In this document: positions 1 to 8,564 of the stretch, one piece after another
How the letters are laid out: the number at the start of each line of letters is the position of its first letter
Position numbering within the stretch: position 1 is the first letter of the stretch
Source: GWF2-43-63 sp964559205
Lineage (GTDB): Bacteria > Bacteroidota > Bacteroidia > Bacteroidales > DTU049
Assembly (NCBI GenBank): GCA_964559205.1
Contig: CAZLHV010000010.1
Span: 1 to 36,788 of the forward strand
Direction: 5' to 3'
DNA: 36,788 nucleotides
Translations under genes and position numbers: made by a program
Notes under the pieces: model-generated
What the model was told of the DNA's origin: nothing
Database searches by the model: none
What the model saw: the letters and a program-made list of their open reading frames with translations, nothing else

Positions 1-2758
1 GATGACGCACCGGATACAATCCTGTTTCGATGCCCAGTTTGCGTGCAAATTCTTCGGCATTGGGTCCCAGGGCATTGATAAAAATTTCGGTTTCAATTTC
101 AATGTAGCGTTTGTCGTGATCGCGCACCAAAACAATGTAGCTGCCGTTTTCTTTGCGCACATCAATCAGTTTGCAGTCTTCCATAATCTGCCCGCCATGT
201 TCAATGCCGATGCTCCGGATCAGATCAATCACACGACCAGGCGTTGCCTGCCAGCAATTATGGGTGATCAGAGCCGAGCGGTAGGTCTGCAGTTTATCAT
301 TAAACCATGGGCTGATTTCTTTTCTGAAATCCTTGGCATCAACCATATAGGCATCGGACCACGCCCTTGAAGCATCGAGGGCTTTGTATGTGGGCTCATC
401 GTGAGCAAAACTCACATAGCGAATGGGCTTGTAGTCAATGTTTTTCAGCTTTTGCAGTTCGACAAAAATTTCCTGATTATGAATGGCAATGTCGCTGAGT
501 TCGGGAACACTGAAAGCGGGGCGTCCACCGGCAATATTGCGCCATGAAGCACCACGGTCGTGGTTGATAAGCAAGGGTTGATATCCGTCCTCGGCCAGAT
601 AGCGGAACAGCGCGCTGCCCCCGATACCTCCACCGGCTACCACCGATTTTACCTTACGACGTTCGGTGTTTTGTCCGGGTGTGAAAGGAACAATCTCTTC
701 GCGTGAACCCGCCGGATACAGTTCGCCCATGAGCACCTGATTCGACAAAGGTCCGCGTGGGGTAGCTTCGCCCACCACCTGAATGCCTTTGGAAGCAATG
801 GTCGATTTCAAACGTTTGATGCAGCGTTTGCCACGGCATGCACCCATGCCCAGACGAGTGGTGTGCTTGATTTCATCTACCGAAATGAATTTGCGGTCGC
901 CCACGCGTTCCAGAATCTCGTCGTAGGTTACGTCGTCGCAATGACACACATACGTGGGCACTTCGGTGCGGTATTCGGTTGGTTGTAATGTGGGTTTTTC
1001 GGGATAATTGCTTTTGACGATAAAACCACGCACACGCATCAGATCGTCGCCCTGAAGGGTTTCGGAACGCACACGCGCCACATTGGTTTTATTGGGTTTC
1101 ATCAGAATTTTTTCAATCACGCCTTCGCCCTGAATTTTTCCGTTGTTGTCCACCAAAAAAACTTCGCTGCCTTCCTGTGCCTCGTATTCGATGGGCAAAA
1201 ACAATTGTCCTTTAGGAATATTATAGCCAAAAATGGCCAGACCCGGGCACTGATACACGCATTGCATGCAACCGATACACTTATCGAAATCGATGGCCGG
1301 CACTGTGGATGTGGACGATTTGGTGATGGCACCATAGGGGCAGGCAAATGCGCATGGGTTGCAGGCAAAGCCATACAAACAGTCGATGAGTACAAAAGGC
1401 TTTTTACGGCGCTCAGTCTCGGGCATCCAGGGCTCTTCGATAATTTTTTCGGGATGTTGCTGCGAGTCAATATATTCTTTCGACACGGCGAGATACTGAT
1501 CGTAATTGTATCGAACGCTCATCTGGTCGAGTACTTCGTAGGCGGCCTGTTTTCCGCGAAGCACCGCCGAAGTCCCTTCACCAATGCGGATGGCATCGCC
1601 CACGCCATGACAGTTGCGACCGAAAATCTCGTTACCGAGGGTCAGCAGCTGGTCGTCAGGAACCAGACCTGTACAAATATTAATGGCATCGATTCCTTCA
1701 ATCAGCTTTTCGGTTCCCGGCACCGGTTTGAAGTTATGAGCTTCTGCCACCACGGCACCGGTAACGCCTGTATGATCGGCATTGGGAATGGCTTTGATTA
1801 AAATGTGATTGAGCATGACAGGAATGCCGAGACGGCGCACACGATTGGCCTGCACCGGGAAACCGCCTTCGCGTCCCTGAGCCTCGATGATGGCAACCAC
1901 CTGTGCTCCGGCCTGCATGAGCTGATACGAAGTCAGATAACCAATATTGCCTGCGCCCACTGTAAGAATTTTCTTTCCAAGCAGGGTCAGCTCGGTATTC
2001 ATCATTTTCTGAATAACCGCCGCAGTATAAACACCGGGCACATCATCGTTTTCGAAGGTGGGCATGAAAGGAACGGCGCCGGTTGCCACAATGAGCTGCT
2101 GCGCATCGATGTAATAGATCTCTTCAGTCTTAATGTTTTTAATGGCGAGTCGTTTTCCTTCGAGAATATCCCAAACAGTGCTGTTAAGAAAAATGCCTTC
2201 GTGATTATCGCCTGCAAGGGTTGATGCGATGTCGAATCCGCGCATGCCGCCATATTTTTTCTCTTTCTCGAAAAAGAAAAACTGGTGGGTTTGCATGTTA
2301 AACTGACCGCCAATGGTTTCGTTGTTATCTACCACAATGTTTGAGATGCCATGCTGATTCAGAATTTCGCGTGCAGCCAAACCTGCAGGGCCAGCACCAA
2401 TAATGGCCACATCGGTCCTGAAAACACGCGGGCCTTTTTCAGCGGAGGTTTTGCGTTCGACAGGCATAAAATCTTTCGGAACTTCCTGAACTTCTTTCAC
2501 TCCGTCAATTTTTGTAATGCAGATGCGGCGGATAACGCCATCGACCAGCATTTCACAGGCACCACATTTGCCAATTCCACACTCAAGCGAGCGGTTGCGG
2601 TCGGCAAGGCTGTGGCTGTGTACCGGAAAACCTGCGTTGTGCAGGGCAGCTGCAATGGTGAACCCCACGTCGCCTTCCACTCCGGCTCCGTTGTACATAA
2701 AACGATGCTTGGCGCACTCGGGCACTGCAAGAATAGGATGTTTCTCGATTTTTGACAT
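1..2758 (-). CDS. Multidomain FAD / iron-sulfur oxidoreductase (partial, 3' end outside window)
   Basis: The minus-strand frame is open from an ATG at 2758 to the left edge: 919 codons with no stop, C-terminus missing. Domains in order: a 2Fe-2S ferredoxin-like domain (cysteines 60, 65, 68, 80); an FAD/NAD disulfide-reductase-like domain with GAGPAG at 121-126 and a second Rossmann motif, VGAGNIGY, at 267-274; two 4Fe-4S clusters (C460, C466, C469, C473, then C494, C497, C500, C504); a BFD-like 2Fe-2S domain (CHC at 605-607, C641, C646); and a second FAD domain beginning GGGIGG at 709-714, resembling DAO-type amine oxidases. In known HcnABC, opine oxidase and hydroxyproline dehydrogenase systems comparable modules are separate subunits. 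The likely role is FAD-linked oxidation of an amino acid, amine or glycerol phosphate, with electrons passed along the Fe-S chain. The substrate cannot be read from the sequence. The gene diverges from the lipoprotein pair starting at 3036. Confidence 0.85.
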   Translation of the reverse strand, partial: MSKIEKHPILAVPECAKHRFMYNGAGVEGDVGFTIAAALHNAGFPVHSHSLADRNRSLECGIGKCGACEMLVDGVIRRICITKIDGVKEVQEVPKDFMPVERKTSAEKGPRVFRTDVAIIGAGPAGLAAREILNQHGISNIVVDNNETIGGQFNMQTHQFFFFEKEKKYGGMRGFDIASTLAGDNHEGIFLNSTVWDILEGKRLAIKNIKTEEIYYIDAQQLIVATGAVPFMPTFENDDVPGVYTAAVIQKMMNTELTLLGKKILTVGAGNIGYLTSYQLMQAGAQVVAIIEAQGREGGFPVQANRVRRLGIPVMLNHILIKAIPNADHTGVTGAVVAEAHNFKPVPGTEKLIEGIDAINICTGLVPDDQLLTLGNEIFGRNCHGVGDAIRIGEGTSAVLRGKQAAYEVLDQMSVRYNYDQYLAVSKEYIDSQQHPEKIIEEPWMPETERRKKPFVLIDCLYGFACNPCAFACPYGAITKSSTSTVPAIDFDKCIGCMQCVYQCPGLAIFGYNIPKGQLFLPIEYEAQEGSEVFLVDNNGKIQGEGVIEKILMKPNKTNVARVRSETLQGDDLMRVRGFIVKSNYPEKPTLQPTEYRTEVPTYVCHCDDVTYDEILERVGDRKFISVDEIKHTTRLGMGACRGKRCIKRLKSTIASKGIQVVGEATPRGPLSNQVLMGELYPAGSREEIVPFTPGQNTERRKVKSVVAGGGIGGSALFRYLAEDGYQPLLINHDRGASWRNIAGGRPAFSVPELSDIAIHNQEIFVELQKLKNIDYKPIRYVSFAHDEPTYKALDASRAWSDAYMVDAKDFRKEISPWFNDKLQTYRSALITHNCWQATPGRVIDLIRSIGIEHGGQIMEDCKLIDVRKENGSYIVLVRDHDKRYIEIETEIFINALGPNAEEFARKLGIETGLYPVRH

Positions 2759-2781
2759 GACGCTGACATTTAATCCGGCTG

Positions 2782-2789
2782 CAAAAATA
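2782..2789 (-). promoter_or_regulatory. Bacteroidota -7 element TATTTTTG upstream of the oxidoreductase
   Basis: On the minus strand TATTTTTG matches TAnnTTTG exactly and lies 23 bases before the ATG at 2758. No convincing -33 TTTG at the usual distance is visible; a TTTTG at 2805-2809 is rather close. Confidence 0.45.
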
Positions 2790-3011
2790 GGACGAAAATC
2801 GTCGCAAAAGCGAAAAAGTCGAAGAAGACTGATAAAGAGTGGCATTTGCACGGTTTCGGAAAAAAGTTCAAGACGTTTTGTCGATGGATAAAGCTTTTTT
2901 ACAATACAATGTTGCACATTTAGCTTAAACCAATTGTCGGACAACGGAATTGAGTAAACTCAAGCAAAGGGTTGCAATGTGTCAAGTCTTTTCGGAATTC
3001 GCCGAAAAATG

Positions 3012-3019
3012 TACCTTTG
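3012..3019 (+). promoter_or_regulatory. -7 element TACCTTTG upstream of the PstS-like lipoprotein
   Basis: TACCTTTG matches TAnnTTTG exactly and ends 16 bases before the ATG at 3036. It lies inside the longer frame that begins with GTG at 2979, which argues for the later start. The predicted leader is about 10 bases. Confidence 0.55.
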
Positions 3020-3035
3020 CGCAAAAGTGCAGACC

Positions 3036-3986
3036 ATGAAGTGGTGGAAACATATTTTTTCATTGATGATGCTGCTGGTTTTGTTTGCATGTGGCAATGA
3101 TCGCAGCAGCAAAAGCGGCAACGAACAGGGCAATAACACAGTGAACAATGATCTTGAAGCCGGGAAAATCACTGTTGGTGCGACAGAAGAAAGCTTTGAT
3201 CTTGCCCGAAGGCTTGCATCAACCTATGTATCGCAGAACACCAATATTATTGTTGATGTGGTTTCACTGAAGCCATCTGAAATCAGCGAATCGGTGAGCG
3301 GTGACAAAGTGCAGCTGGTATTGACAGCAGCGACGGGTGAGGCGGATCCTGAATGGAATACGACTCCTGTGGCGTGTGACCTATTGGTTCTGAGTGTCAG
3401 TTTCAACAATCCGGTATTGCAGAATTTGGCAATGAGGGGATTAAGCATTGAAGAGCTACGAGCGGTATTCATCACCGGAACATACTCCAATTGGAACCAG
3501 GTGGATAAAAAATCGCAGAATGTACCTCTGAAAGCCTATCTGGGGCCTGCTGAAGGAAGCCTGTGGCGAAACATTGGCAGCTTGCTTCAATCAAGCACTT
3601 ATGCTCCTGTTGTTACGGCTCTTTTGAGCGAAGGAGAACTCAGCGATGCCATTGCAGGCAATCCCGGGGGCATTGGCTTTATCAGTCACCGGCAGGCATA
3701 CAACCGCGAAACGAGGTTCCGAGCCAAGGGACTCTACATCATTCCTGTCGATTTCAGCAACAACAATCTGGCCGACGATGCCGAGCTGGTTTTCGACGAT
3801 CTGAACATACTGACTGATGCCTATCGCAAAGGCAATGCTCCGGCAGCACTGGTCAGAACGCATTCTTTTGTATACCGAACCGATGCGGGTCGCAGCGACA
3901 TCGTAAAACATTTTACTGCGTGGGCCGTCGAAAAAGGACAATCGGCCATCTCTTCTGAAGGATATCTTGAACCCAGAAAAAAATAA
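3036..3986 (+). CDS. PstS-like substrate-binding lipoprotein
   Basis: A 316-residue predicted lipoprotein. The N-terminus has a lysine, a hydrophobic stretch and a lipobox ending in Cys19 (LFAC), then a Ser/Asn/Gly-rich linker. The mature part looks like a periplasmic binding protein of the PstS/PBP-like-2 type: an early beta-strand with GATEES, a mid-domain NWNQV segment, and a GNPGGIGF segment typical of PstS-like proteins. Start 3036 was chosen because it gives a complete signal peptide and follows the -7 element at 3012; an in-frame GTG at 2979 would add 19 residues that include the promoter. No PstC, PstA or PstB transporter genes lie nearby, so its job may not be phosphate import through an ABC transporter. 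The next gene begins 3 bases after its stop, so the two are probably co-transcribed. Confidence 0.75.
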   Translation: MKWWKHIFSLMMLLVLFACGNDRSSKSGNEQGNNTVNNDLEAGKITVGATEESFDLARRLASTYVSQNTNIIVDVVSLKPSEISESVSGDKVQLVLTAATGEADPEWNTTPVACDLLVLSVSFNNPVLQNLAMRGLSIEELRAVFITGTYSNWNQVDKKSQNVPLKAYLGPAEGSLWRNIGSLLQSSTYAPVVTALLSEGELSDAIAGNPGGIGFISHRQAYNRETRFRAKGLYIIPVDFSNNNLADDAELVFDDLNILTDAYRKGNAPAALVRTHSFVYRTDAGRSDIVKHFTAWAVEKGQSAISSEGYLEPRKK

Positions 3987-3989
3987 CCC

Positions 3990-4715
3990 ATGAAAAACCT
4001 GATGATTTTATTAATGGTTGCCATTCTTGCAGTTTCGTGCCATACAGGTAAAAAAACATGCTGCAGCGGTGGACAAACTTTAACCGACAGCCCGATGGTG
4101 ATGACAAGCTTTAAGGACACGGTGAGTTACCTGATCGGAACCGATATTGCAAAAAGTTTCAAAAACAACAAGTTAGACCTGAACATTGATCTTCTTTTCG
4201 AAGGCATCAGCGATGGAATGGCCGGACACGACACCCTGTTTTCAACATCTGAATTTCAGGCGTTGATGGGACGCTTTCAAAAAGAAATGCAACTGAAACA
4301 ACAACAGGTTGCAGCCGAAGAGGCCAATGTAAATAAAGAGAAGGGCCGCATTTTTCTTGAAAACAACAAAAAGGCCGAAGGTGTGATGGTAACCGCCAGC
4401 GGACTTCAGTATAAAATTCTGAGGCCTGCCGATGGGCCAAAACCTGCGGGTCCGGCTGCAAAAGTGAAGGTGCACTATGAAGGACGTTTGCTCGACGGAA
4501 CCATTTTCGACAGCAGTTACGAACGCAATGAGCCTATCACATTTGGCCTTGATCAGGTGATTCGTGGATGGACTGAAGGTTTGCAGCTGATGAGTGTTGG
4601 CTCGATGTATGAATTGTACATTCCCAGCGATCTGGGTTATGGTGACCGCGCCGTGGGCAACATTCCTCCGGGATCAGTGCTGATCTTCAAGGTAGAGTTG
4701 CTTGAACTGCCGTAA
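3990..4715 (+). CDS. FKBP-type peptidyl-prolyl cis-trans isomerase lipoprotein
   Basis: A 241-residue lipoprotein (lipobox cysteine at 17, AVSC). After a linker with further cysteines there is an alpha-helical FKBP_N-like region (about 35-125, Gln/Lys-rich) and a C-terminal FKBP domain (about 150-240) with the markers VKVHYEGRLLDGT, FDSS, VIRGWTEGL and YGDRAVGNIPPGS. Members of this family (FkpA/Mip-like) catalyse proline isomerisation and assist folding of envelope proteins. Here it would be anchored to a membrane facing the periplasm. It sits 3 bases behind the binding-protein gene and probably shares its mRNA. It is followed closely by the convergent YbhN-like gene; I see no strong terminator between them. 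Confidence 0.9.
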   Translation: MKNLMILLMVAILAVSCHTGKKTCCSGGQTLTDSPMVMTSFKDTVSYLIGTDIAKSFKNNKLDLNIDLLFEGISDGMAGHDTLFSTSEFQALMGRFQKEMQLKQQQVAAEEANVNKEKGRIFLENNKKAEGVMVTASGLQYKILRPADGPKPAGPAAKVKVHYEGRLLDGTIFDSSYERNEPITFGLDQVIRGWTEGLQLMSVGSMYELYIPSDLGYGDRAVGNIPPGSVLIFKVELLELP

Positions 4716-4730
4716 GTCAGATTTTAAAGA

Positions 4731-5777
4731 TCATTCTCCTTTTGTACCAAACACCCGCCTGATCCAGACGGGAAGAACGATACTGCCCATCACCAGATAC
4801 CAGTAGAAAGTCAGCAGGCGCCATATCAAAGCGAGAACCGGTGCCAGGCCGGCAATAACGAACATGCCGAGATAGTCGGAAAACATCCATTCGGCCACAC
4901 CTGAGGCACCCGGCGTTGGGCTCACCAGCATCACGACCCACATGACCAGCTGACGGGCATAGAGCTGTCCGTGGTCTACTCCGGGCATAAATGCCATGAT
5001 CAGGCAATTGATAATGAAGAACCGGGCTGTCCATGCCAGAAAAGTGGCTGCAACCGCTTTGAGCCAAAACAGAAAGGGCTTTCCCCTGAGTTCACGGCTT
5101 GTCTCAACCAGGTCGCGTCCGGTTTTTTCGGCCTTATGATTCCATCGTCGCAGGAAAGGAAGCCTGAAAATAAGCATCAGGAGCCGGCTGAATCTTGCAG
5201 GCATGACCAGCACGGCAAGGGTGATGAACACCATGAGGAAAACAATGAAGAAATAGCCTGCCCAGAAAAGCCATTCCTGCGAGAAAGGCATGGAGGCAAG
5301 CACCGATCCAAAAGTGCCGTTTACCGACAACCAGAGAAAAACCAACGGAACCAGGAGCACGAAATACAGCTCATCGAGGAAACTGGTCATCATCACCACT
5401 GCGGTGCTTCTTCCAAATGGAATTCCTTCCTTATGAACCACCACAAAAGCTACGGCACTACCACCGATAAAGGCGGGCATCACCGAGGCTCCAAACTCCC
5501 AAATCATGACCACCTGAAACGCCTGTCGAAAAGTGAGCCGGTTGCCGGTCAGCAGCCTGATGCGCCACATGCAGAGGAGGTCACGCACCAGCAGAGAAGC
5601 AACGGCGGCCAGCAGCCAAAGAATGGTCTTGGGACCCCAGTCGATCGAAGGCAGAACCGAAACATCGAAGGAATTGCCGATCATATATCCTGAAATGCTG
5701 AGGCCAAACGCCACAGGAATAATGATTCTCCATGTGGAGAAGTACTTGAGAATAGATTTTCCGGACTCCCTTGCCAT
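4731..5777 (-). CDS. Lysylphosphatidylglycerol synthase TM region / YbhN (UPF0104) family membrane protein
   Basis: A 348-residue polytopic membrane protein with about eight hydrophobic segments. Family signatures include the conserved FGASVMPAFIGGSAVAF stretch and, near the C-terminus, PTPGASGVAEW, both typical of the flippase-like region of MprF and of stand-alone YbhN proteins. No LPG-synthase catalytic domain is attached, so lipid aminoacylation is unlikely; a role in lipid handling or translocation is inferred from the family. The frame extends to an ATG at 5795, but the -7-like TACCTTCG at 5784-5791 would then lie inside the coding region, so I prefer the ATG at 5777. It runs convergently to the FKBP gene and divergently from porW. 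Confidence 0.8.
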   Translation of the reverse strand: MARESGKSILKYFSTWRIIIPVAFGLSISGYMIGNSFDVSVLPSIDWGPKTILWLLAAVASLLVRDLLCMWRIRLLTGNRLTFRQAFQVVMIWEFGASVMPAFIGGSAVAFVVVHKEGIPFGRSTAVVMMTSFLDELYFVLLVPLVFLWLSVNGTFGSVLASMPFSQEWLFWAGYFFIVFLMVFITLAVLVMPARFSRLLMLIFRLPFLRRWNHKAEKTGRDLVETSRELRGKPFLFWLKAVAATFLAWTARFFIINCLIMAFMPGVDHGQLYARQLVMWVVMLVSPTPGASGVAEWMFSDYLGMFVIAGLAPVLALIWRLLTFYWYLVMGSIVLPVWIRRVFGTKGE

Positions 5778-5783
5778 GGGGCA

Positions 5784-5791
5784 CGAAGGTA
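5784..5791 (-). promoter_or_regulatory. -7-like element TACCTTCG upstream of the YbhN-family gene
   Basis: Read on the minus strand, TACCTTCG differs from TAnnTTTG by one base. The same variant occurs at 17363-17370 before another gene. It ends 6 bases before the chosen ATG at 5777, so the leader would be very short. Confidence 0.35.
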
Positions 5792-5911
5792 ACACTAATT
5801 CTTAAACCGAAGGAAAAGGAAGCCAAAACCAACGTGATGAATTTCCTGTAAGTTCAATGATCCTGAGCATGCAAATGAAACAAAACGCTGCTGTAATTGT
5901 TGAAAAAATAC

Positions 5912-5919
5912 TAAATTTG
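5912..5919 (+). promoter_or_regulatory. -7 element TAAATTTG upstream of porW
   Basis: Exact match to TAnnTTTG, 32 bases before the ATG at 5952. No clear -33 TTTG at the usual spacing. Confidence 0.5.
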
Positions 5920-5951
5920 TCCTTTCATCGTTATCCGACCAAACTGCAGGC

Positions 5952-8543
5952 ATGAGGTTCCGTTTATTCATCATCATCATCAGCATATTTGCCGCCACAG
6001 CGTGCTCTACAAAGAAGAACACGATGATGCGCAGGGCATATCATAATTTAACCGCTCATTTCAATGCCTACCACAATGGGAATGAGGCACTGAAAGAAGG
6101 GGCAATCAATCTGGCCACTGCACATCAGGACAATTACACCCAGATTATCGATGTCTTTCCTGAAGGCGCAGAAAAAGACGTACAAAGCATCAGCACCCTG
6201 ATGGACAGAGCCATTGAAAAGGCCTCGAAAGTGATTGCCAAACACAGCATGGAGTTTAAGGGTGTGCAGTATGTGAAATGGATCGACGACAGTTATCTGA
6301 TGATTGGCAAAGCCAGTTTTCTGAAACGTGACTACGAAAAAGCCTTCGACACATTTGACTACGTCACCAAGAAATTCAGTAAAAATCCTGAGCGATTCGA
6401 TGCCTATTTGTGGATGGCGCGCACCATGATTGCCCGGAAGAAGATGAGCAAGCCGGGTGCCTACCTGAGCATTGTTGAATCGGCGCTCAAAGAAGGCTCA
6501 CTTCCGAAGTCGACCCAGAAATTGTTCCCGATGGTCATGGCCGATTATCAGATAAAAAGCGGCAACCATGAAGGATCGATCGATTACTTAAAATCGGCCA
6601 TCAAGCTCAACAAAAACAAAAAGACCAAGGTACGTTTGATGTTTGTTCTGGCTCAGGTGTACCAACGCCTTGAAAGAAATCAGGAAGCACTTGAGATGTA
6701 CCAGCAGGTTATTAAGAAAAACCCGAAGTACGAGATTGCGTTCCATGCGAAGATTTTCGCCGCACAATGTTACGATGCAGGCAGTGGCAGCAGCACAGCG
6801 ATTGTGAAAGAGCTGATGAAGATGCTCAAGGATAGCAAGAACGACGATTACCGCGATGAGATTTATTTTGCGCTCGCCAATATTGCCTTTAAGGAAAACC
6901 GGGAAGCCGACGGAATTGATTATTTGAAGAAATCGGCCAGGTTCAGCAAAACAAATGTTTATCAGAAGTCGATTACTTATCTCAAGCTGGCCGAGATATA
7001 TTTTGGCAAGCGCCAGTATCAGGTATCGCAGGGATATTATGACACCTGCATGACTGTTTTGCCAAAAGATTTTCCCGATTATGAGTCCATCAAGTCGCGG
7101 CATGTGATTTTGAGCGAACTCGTAAAAAATCTTGTCACCATAGAGCTTGAAGATTCGCTGCAACGCCTGGCCGGTTTGGATGAGAATGCCCGAAATGCCG
7201 CCATCGACAAGCTCATTGCCGATTATGTGAAAGAAGAGGAAAGGCGCAAGCAGGAAGAACGAGAACGCATGGCTGCGGCCAACAACAGCAATCAGATGAA
7301 TGTGGCGAACACCAATTCGAACTGGTATTTCTACAATGCATCGACGGTAGCCTTTGGAAAAACTGAGTTTCTGAAAAAATGGGGAGATCGTCCACTTGAA
7401 GACTTGTGGCGTTTGTCGAACAAGCAGGTGGTTGATTTTGGTTTTGGCAACGAAACCACCGACAGTTTGCCTCAAAATGATTCGGCCCGGGCCGCCGAAA
7501 ACCCACGTGACCGGAGTTTTTACCTGAAAGACATACCGCTCACCCCTGAAAAAATGGAAGCTTCGAATCGGCGCATCGAAACAGCCTATTATCATTTGGG
7601 AAGAATTTATAAAACCGATCTTCAGGAATTTAAAGAAGCCATCAAGGCGCATGAAACCCTTCTGAGTCGTTTTCCGGCAACCACCTACTTGATTGAGACA
7701 TATTACATGCTTTATTCCTCAAACAAAAGCCTGAACGACGAGCCCAGAGCACAATATTATAAGAATCTGATCATTTCAGGTTTCCCCGACAGCGATTATG
7801 CACGGATTCTTTCTGATCCGGATTACTGGACAAAAATTGCCTCTCAGAAAAACGTTGGTGAGACATATTACGACGGCACGTACAGGCTTTATCAGAGCGG
7901 GTCGTATCCACAGGTGATTACACGAGCCGATTCGGCCCTGGCCGTTTTCAAGGAACCGGGTTTATTGGGACGTTTCGACTTTCTGCGTGCATTAAGCATT
8001 GGAAAACTCAATGGAAATGACACCCTCAAAGTATTGCTGGGACAGATCATCAAAAAACACAGCGGTGAGGTGAAAACGCGTTCAGAAGAGCTGCTGGCCT
8101 TTTTGGGCGGTGGGCAAGCGGGCACAGGCGACGATGGAGGTCAAAGCGATGTTGTTCCGGCAAATGCCGAATTATACAAAGTTGCGGGAGAGGAAGACAT
8201 TCACATTTATGTCATTCTCATTTCTGCAAAAAATGTGAGTGTAAATAAAATCAAAGCCGCTTTTTCCGATTTCAACCAACGCTTTTTCTCTGGTGATAAT
8301 CTGAGCGTCAGCAGTCTGTACCTGACCGATACACGCATGATGGTTTCGGTAAGTCATTTCAAGGCCCGTACAGCAGGCATGAATTATTACCGTTACACGC
8401 TCAACGACAAAGAACTGCTGAGGTCTCTTGAAACGGCCGACTTCACCAGTTTCATTATCAGCACAGAGAATTACCCGGTATTTTATAAGTCGAAAGATGA
8501 AGAAAAATACCTCGAGTTTTTCGAACGCTACTATCTGAAATAA
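5952..8543 (+). CDS. porW: T9SS lipoprotein PorW/SprE (TPR protein)
   Basis: 863 residues: a lipoprotein signal with the lipobox cysteine at 18 (ATAC followed by STKK), then the family-typical N-terminal segment RRAYHNLTAHFNAYHNG. Tetratricopeptide repeats fill much of the first half (for example KASFLKRDYEKAFDTFDYV and LAQVYQRLERNQEALEMYQQV) and recur near 540-620. A Lys/Glu/Arg-rich stretch lies near 420-435. The last 120 residues form a conserved beta-rich domain. Length and layout match SprE of Flavobacterium (about 870 residues) and its Porphyromonas homologue PorW, which are needed for type IX secretion and, in gliding species, motility. It would be anchored by lipid in the envelope. 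The M1 peptidase at 15024 with a T9SS sorting domain shows that this genome uses the system. Bactofilin follows 21 bases later. Confidence 0.85.
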   Translation: MRFRLFIIIISIFAATACSTKKNTMMRRAYHNLTAHFNAYHNGNEALKEGAINLATAHQDNYTQIIDVFPEGAEKDVQSISTLMDRAIEKASKVIAKHSMEFKGVQYVKWIDDSYLMIGKASFLKRDYEKAFDTFDYVTKKFSKNPERFDAYLWMARTMIARKKMSKPGAYLSIVESALKEGSLPKSTQKLFPMVMADYQIKSGNHEGSIDYLKSAIKLNKNKKTKVRLMFVLAQVYQRLERNQEALEMYQQVIKKNPKYEIAFHAKIFAAQCYDAGSGSSTAIVKELMKMLKDSKNDDYRDEIYFALANIAFKENREADGIDYLKKSARFSKTNVYQKSITYLKLAEIYFGKRQYQVSQGYYDTCMTVLPKDFPDYESIKSRHVILSELVKNLVTIELEDSLQRLAGLDENARNAAIDKLIADYVKEEERRKQEERERMAAANNSNQMNVANTNSNWYFYNASTVAFGKTEFLKKWGDRPLEDLWRLSNKQVVDFGFGNETTDSLPQNDSARAAENPRDRSFYLKDIPLTPEKMEASNRRIETAYYHLGRIYKTDLQEFKEAIKAHETLLSRFPATTYLIETYYMLYSSNKSLNDEPRAQYYKNLIISGFPDSDYARILSDPDYWTKIASQKNVGETYYDGTYRLYQSGSYPQVITRADSALAVFKEPGLLGRFDFLRALSIGKLNGNDTLKVLLGQIIKKHSGEVKTRSEELLAFLGGGQAGTGDDGGQSDVVPANAELYKVAGEEDIHIYVILISAKNVSVNKIKAAFSDFNQRFFSGDNLSVSSLYLTDTRMMVSVSHFKARTAGMNYYRYTLNDKELLRSLETADFTSFIISTENYPVFYKSKDEEKYLEFFERYYLK

Positions 8544-8564
8544 GCTCAAAGAAAGAACAGAATT

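Noticed and set aside
1205..2224. Plus-strand open frames of 198 and 139 codons opposite the oxidoreductase
   Set aside because: They are antisense to clear 4Fe-4S and FAD motifs on the minus strand and show no family features.
4971..5693. A 240-codon plus-strand frame rich in His, Gln and Glu
   Set aside because: It is the complement of membrane-helix codons in the YbhN-like gene; the composition is typical of an antisense shadow.
6588..7652. A 354-codon open frame on the minus strand opposite porW
   Set aside because: The translation has no domain signature, and the plus-strand frame is a full-length PorW/SprE with lipobox and TPRs.
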